Made by a program: the position numbers and the translations under genes | Assembly (NCBI GenBank): GCA_964437215.1 | Contig: CAYTFZ010000062.1 | Span: forward strand, 1 to 15,285 | DNA from: JAAYAN01 sp964437215 | GTDB lineage: Bacteria > Bacteroidota > Ignavibacteria > Ignavibacteriales > Melioribacteraceae | DNA: 15,285 nt | Reading direction: 5' to 3' | Shown: piece by piece, positions 7,645 to 15,027 of the stretch | Position numbering within the stretch: the first letter of the stretch is position 1 | Layout of the letters: every line of letters starts with the position of its first letter | The notes under the pieces: generated by a model | The model's input: only the letters and a program-made list of their open reading frames with translations | The model's database searches: none | Told to the model about the DNA's origin: nothing

Positions 7645-7728
7645 AGACTGTTTTAAAAGCCCGATTGTTTAATAAATTAATAAATTAAATAAAAAGAGTT
7701 CCCAAATTTACCACCTTTAAAACAGTCT
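7645..7728. repeat. 13-bp inverted repeat with 58-bp AT-rich centre between convergent genes
   Basis: AGACTGTTTTAAA (7645-7657) recurs as its exact reverse complement at 7716-7728. Together they fill nearly all of the gap between the methyltransferase and the Rrf2 gene. Both converging transcripts therefore carry the same 13 bases just after (or 4 bases after) their stop codons. The sequence could act as a bidirectional 3'-end structure or be a remnant of a small mobile repeat. No clear target-site duplication or U-tract is visible. Confidence 0.6.
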
Positions 7729-7732
7729 GTAA

Positions 7733-8161
7733 CTATCTGCTTGTTTTAAGCGTAGCCGAATATTTATCGGCAACTTCCTGAACAGATTTGCTGGAAATCA
7801 GATTATAAATTCTGTTTCTTAATTCAGCCCATTCTTCGTGTAAAGGACAAGGATTTTCGTCTGAGCATTCTTTAAGTCCTGTAACACATTTTAAATTAAT
7901 AACAGGTCCTTCCACTCTTTCAACAATTTCGAGGATTGAACTTCTTTGTGCGAGTTCAGTAATTTTAAATCCTCCGCCTCTGCCTTTAAATGAATCTACA
8001 TATCCGTATTTTGCCATTCTCTGTAATATCTTTGCAAGATAGTGAGAAGGTATTTCTTCACTTTCTGCTATTTCCGACGACATCACCAATGCTTCTTTCG
8101 GCTGACGCGCAAGATATAATATTGCACGTATTGCATACTCGCCAGTTTTCGTATAAATCAT
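7733..8161 (-). CDS. Rrf2-family transcriptional regulator with IscR-like Fe-S cysteines
   Basis: This 142-residue winged-helix regulator starts in the typical Rrf2 way (MIYTKTGEYAIRAILYLA). The recognition region is MSSEIAESEEIPSHYLAKILQRM, with the wing at SFKGRGGGF (57-65). Cys92, Cys99 and Cys105 are followed by His108 (C-x6-C-x5-C-x2-H). This is close to IscR, where three Cys and one His hold a [2Fe-2S] cluster, so the protein probably senses Fe-S status, redox state or nitric oxide. Whether it is IscR-, NsrR- or RsrR-like cannot be decided from sequence; no isc or suf genes are nearby. The ATG at 8161 has GAGG (8169-8172) 7 bases upstream, and a sigma70-like promoter lies further up. 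It converges on the pnt operon and may be autoregulated. Confidence 0.92.
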   Translation of the reverse strand: MIYTKTGEYAIRAILYLARQPKEALVMSSEIAESEEIPSHYLAKILQRMAKYGYVDSFKGRGGGFKITELAQRSSILEIVERVEGPVINLKCVTGLKECSDENPCPLHEEWAELRNRIYNLISSKSVQEVADKYSATLKTSR

Positions 8162-8215
8162 TACGTAACCTCACTCTACTAGAAATTTTAATTTGGGAGT
8201 CTTTTGTCTTAAATA

Positions 8216-8244
8216 AAATTAAGTAAAAAAGAGCTTTTTGTCAA
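8216..8244 (-). promoter_or_regulatory. Sigma70-like promoter of the Rrf2 gene
   Basis: On the minus strand a perfect TTGACA (8244-8239) is followed after 17 bases by TAATTT (8221-8216). Transcription would start near 8209, giving a leader of about 48 bases that contains the GAGG ribosome-binding site. The -35 element is consensus and the -10 is only half-matching. A short A/T stem (AAAAAG, AG loop, CTTTTT; 8226-8239) overlaps the spacer and may serve as the weak end of the yigZ transcript. Confidence 0.45.
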
Positions 8245-8255
8245 TAAATAATATA

Positions 8256-8888
8256 TTATGTCCCTAAATTTCTAAGAAATTCTCCGGTTTGAGCTTTTAT
8301 AATTGCTTTACTGTAAAGTTTTTCTTCAATAGTTTTTAATAATTCATCTTTCCGGTCTTTTAAAATAAAGCATTCAATTGTGTAATTATACTTAAAATTA
8401 TTTTCCAGAATAATAGCTTCGTAGGCTGATAAAATATGAAAGACAGCACTTATCAAGCTCTGATCAAATTCCAATAAAAGTTTAATATATACTCCTTGTT
8501 TTTGAAGGGGAGCAGTTTCAAGAGTATCAATGCCCGATTTGTAATATGCTTTTGCAAGAGGACCAACACCTAATTTCGTACCGCCAAAGTACCGGGTTGA
8601 TATAAGAAGGATATTAACAAGTCCGAAATGCTGTATTGCATTTAAAAGTCTGATGCCAGCTGTTCCGCTTGGTTCGCCGTCGTCGGAATATTTTTGAATG
8701 CCGTTAAAAAAGAGAAAAGCATAGCAGTTATGTGTTGCATCAAAGTATTTCTTTTTTGTTTGCAGAATTATTTTCTCGGCATCTTCGGTTTCCGAAACCG
8801 GGAAAGCCTGACCGATAAAAAGAGAACCTTTCTCACGGAATTTTGTTTCTGCAGGAGATTTGATTGTTGTAATTATATCGCTGCTCAT
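8256..8888 (-). CDS. yigZ: YigZ/IMPACT-family protein (UPF0029)
   Basis: This 210-residue protein is close to E. coli YigZ in length. The UPF0029/Impact N-terminal domain is clear: FIGQAFPV, then DATHNCYAF, SDDGEPSGTAGIRLL and ISTRYFGGTKLGVGPLAKAY. The remaining C-terminal part matches the DUF1949 domain position. The eukaryotic relative IMPACT modulates translation through GCN1; the bacterial role is not established, so I give none. The frame can be extended two codons to a TTG at 8894, but the ATG at 8888 is more likely; neither has a Shine-Dalgarno sequence. It is transcribed away from uvrA and lies 94 bp upstream of the Rrf2 gene on the same strand. Since that gene has its own promoter-like sequence, the two may or may not be co-transcribed. 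Confidence 0.92.
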   Translation of the reverse strand: MSSDIITTIKSPAETKFREKGSLFIGQAFPVSETEDAEKIILQTKKKYFDATHNCYAFLFFNGIQKYSDDGEPSGTAGIRLLNAIQHFGLVNILLISTRYFGGTKLGVGPLAKAYYKSGIDTLETAPLQKQGVYIKLLLEFDQSLISAVFHILSAYEAIILENNFKYNYTIECFILKDRKDELLKTIEEKLYSKAIIKAQTGEFLRNLGT

Positions 8889-8918
8889 TATCAAGAGAGA
8901 AATATTTGTAAATTAATA

Positions 8919-8962
8919 AAATTGATTTTCAATTTGCATATGCCTAATATAAAGGTTTAAAC
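8919..8962. promoter_or_regulatory. Two palindromes in the divergent yigZ-uvrA promoter region
   Basis: AAATTGA (8919-8925) and TCAATTT (8929-8935) form perfect 7-bp arms around TTT. They cover the -35 box proposed for uvrA and, on the other strand, a TTGAAA that could be the -35 of yigZ. A second perfect palindrome, GTTTAAAC (8955-8962), lies where uvrA transcription should begin. Either could bind a regulator. I see no E. coli-type or Bacillus-type LexA box. Confidence 0.35.
8922..8950 (+). promoter_or_regulatory. Sigma70-like promoter of the uvrA operon
   Basis: TTGATT (8922-8927) and TAATAT (8945-8950) are separated by exactly 17 bases. Each matches the consensus at 4 of 6 positions. The predicted start near 8957 leaves a leader of about 25 bases with no evident Shine-Dalgarno sequence before the ATG at 8982. 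Confidence 0.5.
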
Positions 8963-8981
8963 TTTAAATTTTCTTGATAAA

Positions 8982-11819
8982 ATGGATTTCCAAAGTAAAA
9001 TAATTATAAAAGGAGCGCGGGAGCATAATCTTAAAAATATTGATGCCGAAATTCCGCGCGATACATTAACAGTAATTACCGGATTATCGGGATCCGGCAA
9101 ATCATCATTAGCTTTCGATACGATTTATGCTGAAGGGCAGAGGCGTTACATCGAAAGTCTTTCTGCTTATGCGCGTCAGTTTCTTGATATGCTTGAAAAA
9201 CCTGATGTTGATCTTATAGAAGGGCTCAGTCCAGCAATTTCAATCGAACAAAAAACTGCCGGCGGAAATCCCCGTTCTACCGTGGGAACTGTAACCGAAA
9301 TTTACGATTATTTGCGTCTGCTTTATGCGCGGGTTGGTAAACCGTTTTGTTACAATTGCGGCAAAATTGTAGAAAAGCAATCTAGCGAACAGATAATTGA
9401 TAAAATTATCGGAAATTTCGATCAGCAGCGGATAATGATTTTTGCTCCAGTTGTAAGAGGAAGAAAAGGTCATTACAGGGAGCTGTTTGAAGAAATTCTG
9501 CGCGACGGCTTTTTACGCGTAAGGGTGGATAACGAAGTGTTTGAAATTACAGAAGGATTTAAAGTTGACAGGTATAAAGTCCATAACATTGAAATACTGG
9601 TTGACAGGATAGTTGTTTCGGCAAATGCAAGACACAGAATTTCGGAATCGGTTGAAGTAGCGCTGAATTACGGAAACGGAAATATAATTTTAAGTGACGG
9701 GAAAAAGGATCTTGTGTTCAGTAGAAATCTGGCTTGTCCGGATTGTGGAATAAGTTACCCCGAACTTGCTCCAAATTCCTTTTCGTTCAACACACCCTAC
9801 GGATATTGCCCCGAATGCCAGGGACTCGGCGAAAAACGAGAATTTGATATAAATCTTATAATCCCCGATTTCGGCAAAACAATAAACCAGGAAGCGCTTG
9901 CTCCTTTGGGAAAACCAAGAAATATCTGGCTTTTCGATCAGCTTAAAGCTGTAGCTGCAACATATAAATTTGATTTTGATACCAAAATAAGCGACTTAAA
10001 TGAATTTCAGCTTGATATTTTAATGAACGGAACAAAAGAAAAAGTGGAATTTCTTTACAGTTTCGGCGGAGGAAAGACTGTTACATACAGACACAAATAT
10101 ACCGGCATCTACCAATACTTAAAAAATTATTACCAGAACACATCATCTCCAAAGATACGCGAATGGGCGGAATCTTTTATGAACACACAGACTTGCCAGG
10201 AATGTAACGGAGGCAGACTTCGCAAAGAATCACTTAGCGTTAAAATAGGCGGTAAAAATATAAGCGAGGTTTCTGCTCTTTCAATTAAGCGGGCTAAAGA
10301 ATTTTTTGAGGATTTAAGATTAACAGAAAGAGATAGATTAATATCCAGGCAGATATTAAAGGAAATTACAAGCAGAATCGATTTTCTGCTGAATGTAGGG
10401 CTTGATTATCTTGCTCTTGACCGAACTGCGCGCACGCTTTCGGGCGGCGAATCGCAAAGGATAAGGCTGGCAACCCAGATAGGCTCGCAGCTTGCGGGAG
10501 TTCTTTATGTTCTTGATGAACCAAGCATAGGGCTTCATCAAAACGATAATATGAAATTGATAAATTCGTTGAAAGAATTACGGGATATAGGAAATACGGT
10601 AATTGTTGTAGAGCACGATCGCGAAACAATTGAGAGCGCCGATTATATTATTGATCTCGGTCCTAAAGCCGGTGAACATGGCGGAGAAGTTGTTCTTTCG
10701 GGAAATTATAAAAATATATTGAAAGAAGATAATTCAAAATCGCTTACGGTTCAGTATCTTAAAGAAAAAAAGAAAATAGAAATTCCTGAAAAGAGAAGAC
10801 AGGGAAACGGCAATTATATTGTGTTAAAAGGAGCAGAAGGCAATAATCTAAAAAAAATAGATTTGAAGATTCCGTTGGGAACTCTTTGCGCAATAACCGG
10901 AGTAAGCGGTTCAGGGAAATCGACACTTATAAACGATACTCTCGTAAGAATTTTAATGAGCAGGTTTTATAAATCGAAAGTCGTCCCCGATAAATACGCC
11001 GGAATTGAAGGTCTGGAAAACATAGATAAAGTTATTGAAATTGATCAATCGCCGATAGGAAGAACGCCGAGATCCAACCCTGCAACTTATACTGGTCTAT
11101 TCACGCACATACGCGATCTTTTTACGCAGCTTCCCGAATCGAAAATGAGAGGATATAAACCGGGGAGATTCAGCTTTAATGTAAAAAGCGGAAGATGCGA
11201 AGAATGCGAAGGCGACGGTATGAAGAAAATTGAAATGAACTTTTTACCCGATGTTTACGTAACCTGCGAAGTATGCAACGGGAAAAGATACAACCGCGAA
11301 ACGCTTGAAATTTTATATAAAACAAAATCGATTGCCGATGTGCTCGATATGACAATTCAGGAAGCACTGAACTTTTTTGATGATTTTCCGGCAATTAAAA
11401 GGAAAATAAAAGCTCTTAATGATGTCGGACTCGGCTATATTAAGCTTGGGCAGCAGGCTACAACTCTATCCGGCGGAGAGGCGCAAAGGGTGAAACTTGC
11501 AACCGAATTAAGCAAAATAAGTACAGGTAAAACTCTTTATATTCTTGACGAGCCGACAACGGGATTGCATTTTGAGGATGTGAATATCCTGCTGAAAGTT
11601 TTGAATAAACTTGTAAACAAAGGCAACACAGTGCTTATTATAGAGCATAATATGGATGTTATAAAAGTTGCTGATTATATTGTGGATTTAGGTCCCGGCG
11701 GCGGAGAACACGGGGGTAAAATCATTACCCAGGGAACTCCCGAAGAAGTAGCCGGCTGCAAAAAAAGTCTTACAGGAAAGTATTTAAAAAAGGAATTTGA
11801 ACGAGTTGAATCAATATAA
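8982..11819 (+). CDS. uvrA: UvrA: excinuclease ABC subunit A
   Basis: This is the damage-recognition ATPase of nucleotide excision repair, which loads UvrB onto lesions. At 945 residues it is full length (E. coli 940). It has two ABC ATPase modules: Walker A GLSGSGKS at 34-41 and GVSGSGKS at 640-647, with signatures LSGGES (486-491) and LSGGEA (829-834). The Walker B regions are VLYVLDEPSIGLH and TLYILDEPTTGLH. Two zinc modules are intact: Cys252/255/276/279 and Cys739/742/762/765, the latter with the usual 19-residue loop used in DNA contact. An extra CYNC pair lies near residue 124. The insert order (UvrB-binding and insertion domains within the first module) is normal. It has its own promoter-like sequence and heads a five-gene operon; the next gene starts 8 bp downstream. 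Confidence 0.98.
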   Translation: MDFQSKIIIKGAREHNLKNIDAEIPRDTLTVITGLSGSGKSSLAFDTIYAEGQRRYIESLSAYARQFLDMLEKPDVDLIEGLSPAISIEQKTAGGNPRSTVGTVTEIYDYLRLLYARVGKPFCYNCGKIVEKQSSEQIIDKIIGNFDQQRIMIFAPVVRGRKGHYRELFEEILRDGFLRVRVDNEVFEITEGFKVDRYKVHNIEILVDRIVVSANARHRISESVEVALNYGNGNIILSDGKKDLVFSRNLACPDCGISYPELAPNSFSFNTPYGYCPECQGLGEKREFDINLIIPDFGKTINQEALAPLGKPRNIWLFDQLKAVAATYKFDFDTKISDLNEFQLDILMNGTKEKVEFLYSFGGGKTVTYRHKYTGIYQYLKNYYQNTSSPKIREWAESFMNTQTCQECNGGRLRKESLSVKIGGKNISEVSALSIKRAKEFFEDLRLTERDRLISRQILKEITSRIDFLLNVGLDYLALDRTARTLSGGESQRIRLATQIGSQLAGVLYVLDEPSIGLHQNDNMKLINSLKELRDIGNTVIVVEHDRETIESADYIIDLGPKAGEHGGEVVLSGNYKNILKEDNSKSLTVQYLKEKKKIEIPEKRRQGNGNYIVLKGAEGNNLKKIDLKIPLGTLCAITGVSGSGKSTLINDTLVRILMSRFYKSKVVPDKYAGIEGLENIDKVIEIDQSPIGRTPRSNPATYTGLFTHIRDLFTQLPESKMRGYKPGRFSFNVKSGRCEECEGDGMKKIEMNFLPDVYVTCEVCNGKRYNRETLEILYKTKSIADVLDMTIQEALNFFDDFPAIKRKIKALNDVGLGYIKLGQQATTLSGGEAQRVKLATELSKISTGKTLYILDEPTTGLHFEDVNILLKVLNKLVNKGNTVLIIEHNMDVIKVADYIVDLGPGGGEHGGKIITQGTPEEVAGCKKSLTGKYLKKEFERVESI

Positions 11820-11827
11820 GGTATGTT

Positions 11828-12187
11828 ATGAGTGAAAGCATAAAAGAATTTAAAGCTTACCGGGCGGAAATGAATGATAAAATACTAAATTCAGGCTTCC
11901 GCGATTTTAATAAATTTTTCGCGCTGGATAATAAAGCTTATGTTGACGGAGCATTGCCGGCAAAAATGAAGGAATTAATGGGTCTTGTTGCCTCGATGGT
12001 TTTAAGGTGCAACGACTGCATTCTTTATCATATAGACAGATGCGTTTGTGAAGGAGCAAGCAGGCAGGAAATGTATGAAGTGTTTAATATTGCTCTGATT
12101 GCCGGCGGATCGATAGTTATTCCTCATTTGCGCTTTGCAATGGAAAAACTTGATGAACTGTTGCCCGAACAGAATAAGGAGAAATGA
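11828..12187 (+). CDS. AhpD-like / carboxymuconolactone decarboxylase-family protein
   Basis: This small all-helical protein has 119 residues. The AhpD-type redox motif is present: Cys61-x2-Cys64 followed by His68 (RCNDCILYHIDRC), with Cys72 nearby. Later parts (GASRQEMYEVFNIALIAGGS) match the conserved second half of the family. Members with this motif usually have peroxidase-like or disulfide-exchange activity rather than decarboxylase activity; the substrate here is unknown. It begins 8 bp after uvrA behind AAGG and ends in TGA at 12185-12187, overlapping the reading frame of the amidohydrolase that follows. The setting in an operon with uvrA and rdgB suggests a stress or clean-up role, but that is inference. 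Confidence 0.87.
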   Translation: MSESIKEFKAYRAEMNDKILNSGFRDFNKFFALDNKAYVDGALPAKMKELMGLVASMVLRCNDCILYHIDRCVCEGASRQEMYEVFNIALIAGGSIVIPHLRFAMEKLDELLPEQNKEK

Positions 12188-13517
12188 TATTTATATTTTT
12201 CCTAAAAATATTGTTACAATGAACGGCAATCTTGATGTTTTACAAGATACCGGAATTGAGGTTCGGAACGGCACAATAAAAAGATATATAAAACGAAACG
12301 AAGTAATTCCGGAAGGAGAAAAGGTTTTTAGTTTTCCTGATTACATTCTTTTACCGGGATTTATACAAACTCACGTTCATTTGTGCCAGACTTTATTCCG
12401 CGGACTTGCTGAAGATTTGCCCTTGTTGGACTGGCTGAGCAAAAGAATCTTTCCGTACGAAAATAATCATAACCGCAAATCGCTTGAAATATCTGCAAAA
12501 ATAGGTCTTTGCGAGCTTCAAAAGACCGGCACAACCGCTATTATGGATATGGGAACAATGCGGCATCAGGAAGTGATTTTTGATGAAATGATAAAATCGG
12601 GGATGCGAGGCTTTGCAGGAAAATGTATGATTGATACGAACGGGCTTTATCCTTCATTTTGCGAACCGTACGAGGATAGTCTTAAAACAAGCATCGAGTT
12701 TGCAAAGACGTATCATAATTCTAATAACGGAAGAATAAAATACGCATTTGCGCCGCGTTTTGTTCTTTCGTGCACCGAAAAATTATTGAAAGAAACATAT
12801 TCTGCTTTATCCGATTTCGAAGGTTCTATCTTCCATTCACATTCTTCCGAAAACAAACAGGAAGTTGAAGAGGTACGAAGAATTACCGGTAAAGAAAATA
12901 TAGAGTATTTCAACAGCATCGGGGTGCTTGGCGAAAGAACAGTGTTTGCGCATTGCATTCATCTCAACGAAAACGAAATTGAGCTTATCAGAAGCAAAAA
13001 GGCGAAAATAGCGCATTGCCCGTCTTCAAATCTAAAACTCGGTTCGGGGGTTGCAGATATTCCCGGATATTTGAAAAAAGGGATAAACGTATCGCTCGGT
13101 GCTGACGGCGCGCCGTGTAATAACAATTTAAGCTGTCTGAATGAAATGAGACTGGCTTCGCTAATTCAAAAACCTAAATACGGATCTGCAGCAATGAGCG
13201 CGCAAGAAGTTATAAAGATGGCTACAATAAATGCCGCCGAAGCGCTGGGAATTGCAAATGAAACTGGAAGTATTGAACCGGGCAAAAAAGCTGATTTGCT
13301 GCTGATGGATTTGAACGGGATAAATAATCCTTTAAATGATGTTGATATTTATTCGTCAATTGTTTATTCTGCCGATGTTACTAACATAAAAGAAGTATTG
13401 ATTGAAGGGGAGTGGGTTATCAGTAAAGGGGAATCTGTAATTTATAACGAGCAGGAGCTTGTATCGGAAGGGAAAGAGGAACTTAAAAAACTTATTGAAA
13501 GAACAAACACGAGGTAA
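12135..13517 (+). CDS. Metal-dependent amidohydrolase, adenosine-type deaminase (MtaD/5'-deoxyadenosine deaminase-like)
   Basis: This enzyme belongs to the TrzN/MtaD branch of the amidohydrolases. The residues expected to hold the metal and do catalysis are present, numbered from 12135: His80 and His82 (THVH), His236 with Glu239 (HSSE), His273 (AHC) and Asp324 (GADGAP). The segments HCPSSNLKLGSGVADIP and EMRLASLIQKP resemble 5'-deoxyadenosine and S-adenosylhomocysteine/methylthioadenosine deaminases, so the likely reaction is deamination of an adenosine-type nucleoside to an inosine-type one. The substrate is not certain. The start is a problem. Homology begins at about 12186, just after a strong AAGGAG, yet the only in-frame ATGs are at 12135 and 12153, inside the previous gene, and at 12219, inside the conserved part. 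I give the longest reading; see the finding on this start. It ends 3 bp before rdgB. Confidence 0.88.
   Translation: MQWKNLMNCCPNRIRRNDIYIFPKNIVTMNGNLDVLQDTGIEVRNGTIKRYIKRNEVIPEGEKVFSFPDYILLPGFIQTHVHLCQTLFRGLAEDLPLLDWLSKRIFPYENNHNRKSLEISAKIGLCELQKTGTTAIMDMGTMRHQEVIFDEMIKSGMRGFAGKCMIDTNGLYPSFCEPYEDSLKTSIEFAKTYHNSNNGRIKYAFAPRFVLSCTEKLLKETYSALSDFEGSIFHSHSSENKQEVEEVRRITGKENIEYFNSIGVLGERTVFAHCIHLNENEIELIRSKKAKIAHCPSSNLKLGSGVADIPGYLKKGINVSLGADGAPCNNNLSCLNEMRLASLIQKPKYGSAAMSAQEVIKMATINAAEALGIANETGSIEPGKKADLLLMDLNGINNPLNDVDIYSSIVYSADVTNIKEVLIEGEWVISKGESVIYNEQELVSEGKEELKKLIERTNTR
12176..12181 (+). promoter_or_regulatory. Strong ribosome-binding site before the conserved start of the amidohydrolase
   Basis: AAGGAG overlaps the last codons of the AhpD-like gene. 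Two bases later is an out-of-frame ATG (12184) that overlaps the TGA stop. Seven bases later is an in-frame ATT (12189). It strongly suggests that translation of the amidohydrolase should begin here rather than at 12135 or 12153. Confidence 0.5.
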
Positions 13518-13520
13518 AAA

Positions 13521-14111
13521 ATGGGAAATATTTTATTTGCAACAGGAAATAAAGGCAAAGCCAAAGAAGTAAAACAAATATTCAAAAATTCGGGGTTCGA
13601 TATTTTGTCGCTTAGTGATATCAGTTATAAAGAAGAAATTATTGAAGACGGCGAAACATTTGAAGATAATGCTTTTATCAAGGCAAAAGCAATTTACGAT
13701 AAATTTAAAGTGCCTGTAATTGCCGACGACAGCGGTCTGGAAGTTGACCAGTTAGGCGGCCGCCCCGGAATTCATTCTGCAAGATATGCCGGTGAAAATT
13801 GCACTTACGACGATAACAACAGAAAGCTGCTTGACGAGCTTAAATTTTTTGATGAACCTCACCCGGCAAGATTTGTTTGCTGTGCTATTTATTATGACGG
13901 ACAGAATAAAATTGTTGAAAGCGGGGAGTTGAAAGGAAATATTATAAGCGAGAAAAAAGGCGATAAAGGATTCGGTTACGATCCTGTTTTCGTTCCTGAA
14001 AATTACGATAAAACACTTGCAGAATTAGAGCTCGAAGAAAAAAACAAAATAAGCCACCGCGCCGCTGCATTTAAAAAACTGAAGGAGTCTCTTGTTAAAA
14101 AAATATCTTAA
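13521..14111 (+). CDS. rdgB: RdgB/HAM1: XTP/dITP pyrophosphatase
   Basis: This enzyme hydrolyses non-canonical purine triphosphates (dITP, XTP, ITP) to monophosphates plus pyrophosphate and so keeps deaminated bases out of DNA and RNA. The 196-residue length is typical. All signature motifs are present: the N-terminal substrate loop FATGNKGK (6-13), DGETFEDNA, the catalytic ADDSGLEVDQLGGRPG beginning at 68, with Asp69 and Asp70, then ARYAG, GFGYDPVF (150-157) and the terminal SHR (178-180). The ATG follows a GAGG that overlaps the end of the amidohydrolase gene, 3 bp away. It probably works in the cytoplasm beside the deaminase: one makes or handles hypoxanthine-type products, the other removes faulty triphosphates. 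That link is inference. Confidence 0.96.
   Translation: MGNILFATGNKGKAKEVKQIFKNSGFDILSLSDISYKEEIIEDGETFEDNAFIKAKAIYDKFKVPVIADDSGLEVDQLGGRPGIHSARYAGENCTYDDNNRKLLDELKFFDEPHPARFVCCAIYYDGQNKIVESGELKGNIISEKKGDKGFGYDPVFVPENYDKTLAELELEEKNKISHRAAAFKKLKESLVKKIS
14082..14087 (+). promoter_or_regulatory. Ribosome-binding site for the TTG start of the last gene
   Basis: AAGGAG lies inside the 3' end of rdgB, 4 bases before the TTG at 14092. It supports a TTG start and a 20-bp overlap between the two genes. Confidence 0.6.
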
Positions 14112-14925
14112 ATATAAAAAAGCCGGATTATTAGCATTGATTTTATCCGGCATTATTATTACTTCCTGCAGTCCCGAATCAAATCCTGCGGAAACTGAAG
14201 ACGACGGGAAAAACGCCGAAGATTATTATCCGGGAAAGACCGGCAGCAGCTGGACTTATTCTATTGAAAGGACTAATGAAGGCAGTGATAATTTAACACC
14301 GGCAGGAACAAAAGTCATTAAATTCAATGATGTAACTTCTTCCTCAGGTATCGATAGAATAATTCAGGAAGAAACTATAACTTTTAACAGCAATGTTATA
14401 TCTTCGCTTACTGCGGTTGTGCGCCGCACAGCAAAAGGGCTTTATATCGATATCGATTCTGCGGAAACGGCTGGTTTTATTCCTGATTCGCTTTTAAATT
14501 CTTATCCCGATTATTTAGGATTGAGAATTGACAGTGAAGCGCAAACGATTTCGGTGCCTTTTTTTGTAGGGAAAAACTGGAAGGTTTTTGTGATAAGCGT
14601 GCTTACAAAAGCCGGCAATGTTGATGCTTTCAACATAAAAGCAAATATCGAAGGAACGGAAAAAATTTCAGTATTAAATCAGATAAAAGAAGCTCAAAAG
14701 ATAAAATGTACTGTTACTTTCCGGATACCCAAAGAAACTACGGGAACACCGGAATTTACGACGAGAACGTATAACGCATTTTATTGGTATGCCGAAGGAA
14801 CAGGGCTTGCCAGATACGAAGGCAATGCTTTTATATCTAGCATATTAAGCGGCTCGTCTATAAACATTGCGGATACAAATAAAACAGTAAGGCAGATTTT
14901 AACAAACTGCGAGATAAAAGAGTAA
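14092..14925 (+). CDS. Putative lipoprotein of unknown function
   Basis: The protein has 277 residues. A basic N-terminus (MLKKYLKYKK), a hydrophobic core (AGLLALILSGIII) and the lipobox ending TSC give a clear lipoprotein signal with Cys26 as the lipidated residue. An acidic linker (ETEDDGKNAED) follows. The mature part begins with YYPGKTGSSWTYSI, a motif often seen near the start of secreted or lipid-anchored proteins of Bacteroidota-type bacteria whose role is unknown. The C-terminal half contains FYWYAEGTGLARYEG, which also recurs in such proteins. I give no function. The start is TTG, chosen because AAGGAG lies 4 bases before it. The gene overlaps rdgB by 20 bp and closes the uvrA operon. 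A 7-bp stem (GCCGGAT 14122-14128, ATCCGGC 14145-14151) lies in the signal-peptide coding part. Confidence 0.82.
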   Translation: MLKKYLKYKKAGLLALILSGIIITSCSPESNPAETEDDGKNAEDYYPGKTGSSWTYSIERTNEGSDNLTPAGTKVIKFNDVTSSSGIDRIIQEETITFNSNVISSLTAVVRRTAKGLYIDIDSAETAGFIPDSLLNSYPDYLGLRIDSEAQTISVPFFVGKNWKVFVISVLTKAGNVDAFNIKANIEGTEKISVLNQIKEAQKIKCTVTFRIPKETTGTPEFTTRTYNAFYWYAEGTGLARYEGNAFISSILSGSSINIADTNKTVRQILTNCEIKE

Positions 14926-14950
14926 AGCAAAAAGAGACCGGAAACGGGAA

Positions 14951-15027
14951 CAGGGTACACGGTGAAAGGTACAAGGTTTTCAGCCAGCCTCCGGTAAACC
15001 GGATAAAACTTCTCATTCCGTGGCGTA
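14951..15027. repeat. Direct repeat, copy 1 (77 bp)
   Basis: This copy matches 15209-15285 with three mismatches, all in the first 22 bases. The last 55 bases are identical. It consists of a heptad part (GGTACAC, GGTGAAA and so on) and a fixed part that includes the small dyad CCGGT-AA-ACCGG (14991-15002) and ends GTGGCGTA. Confidence 0.85.

Noticed and set aside
8982..11819. ABC drug-transporter ATPase (DrrA/UvrA2-type)
   Set aside because: Both zinc modules, full length and typical UvrA motif spacing identify canonical UvrA. There is no membrane partner gene nearby.
12184..12222. Start of the amidohydrolase at the ATG overlapping the TGA stop
   Set aside because: As given, this frame ends at a TGA after 12 codons (12220-12222). 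It works only if the T5 run has an extra base, so it is kept as a hypothesis and not as the annotated start.
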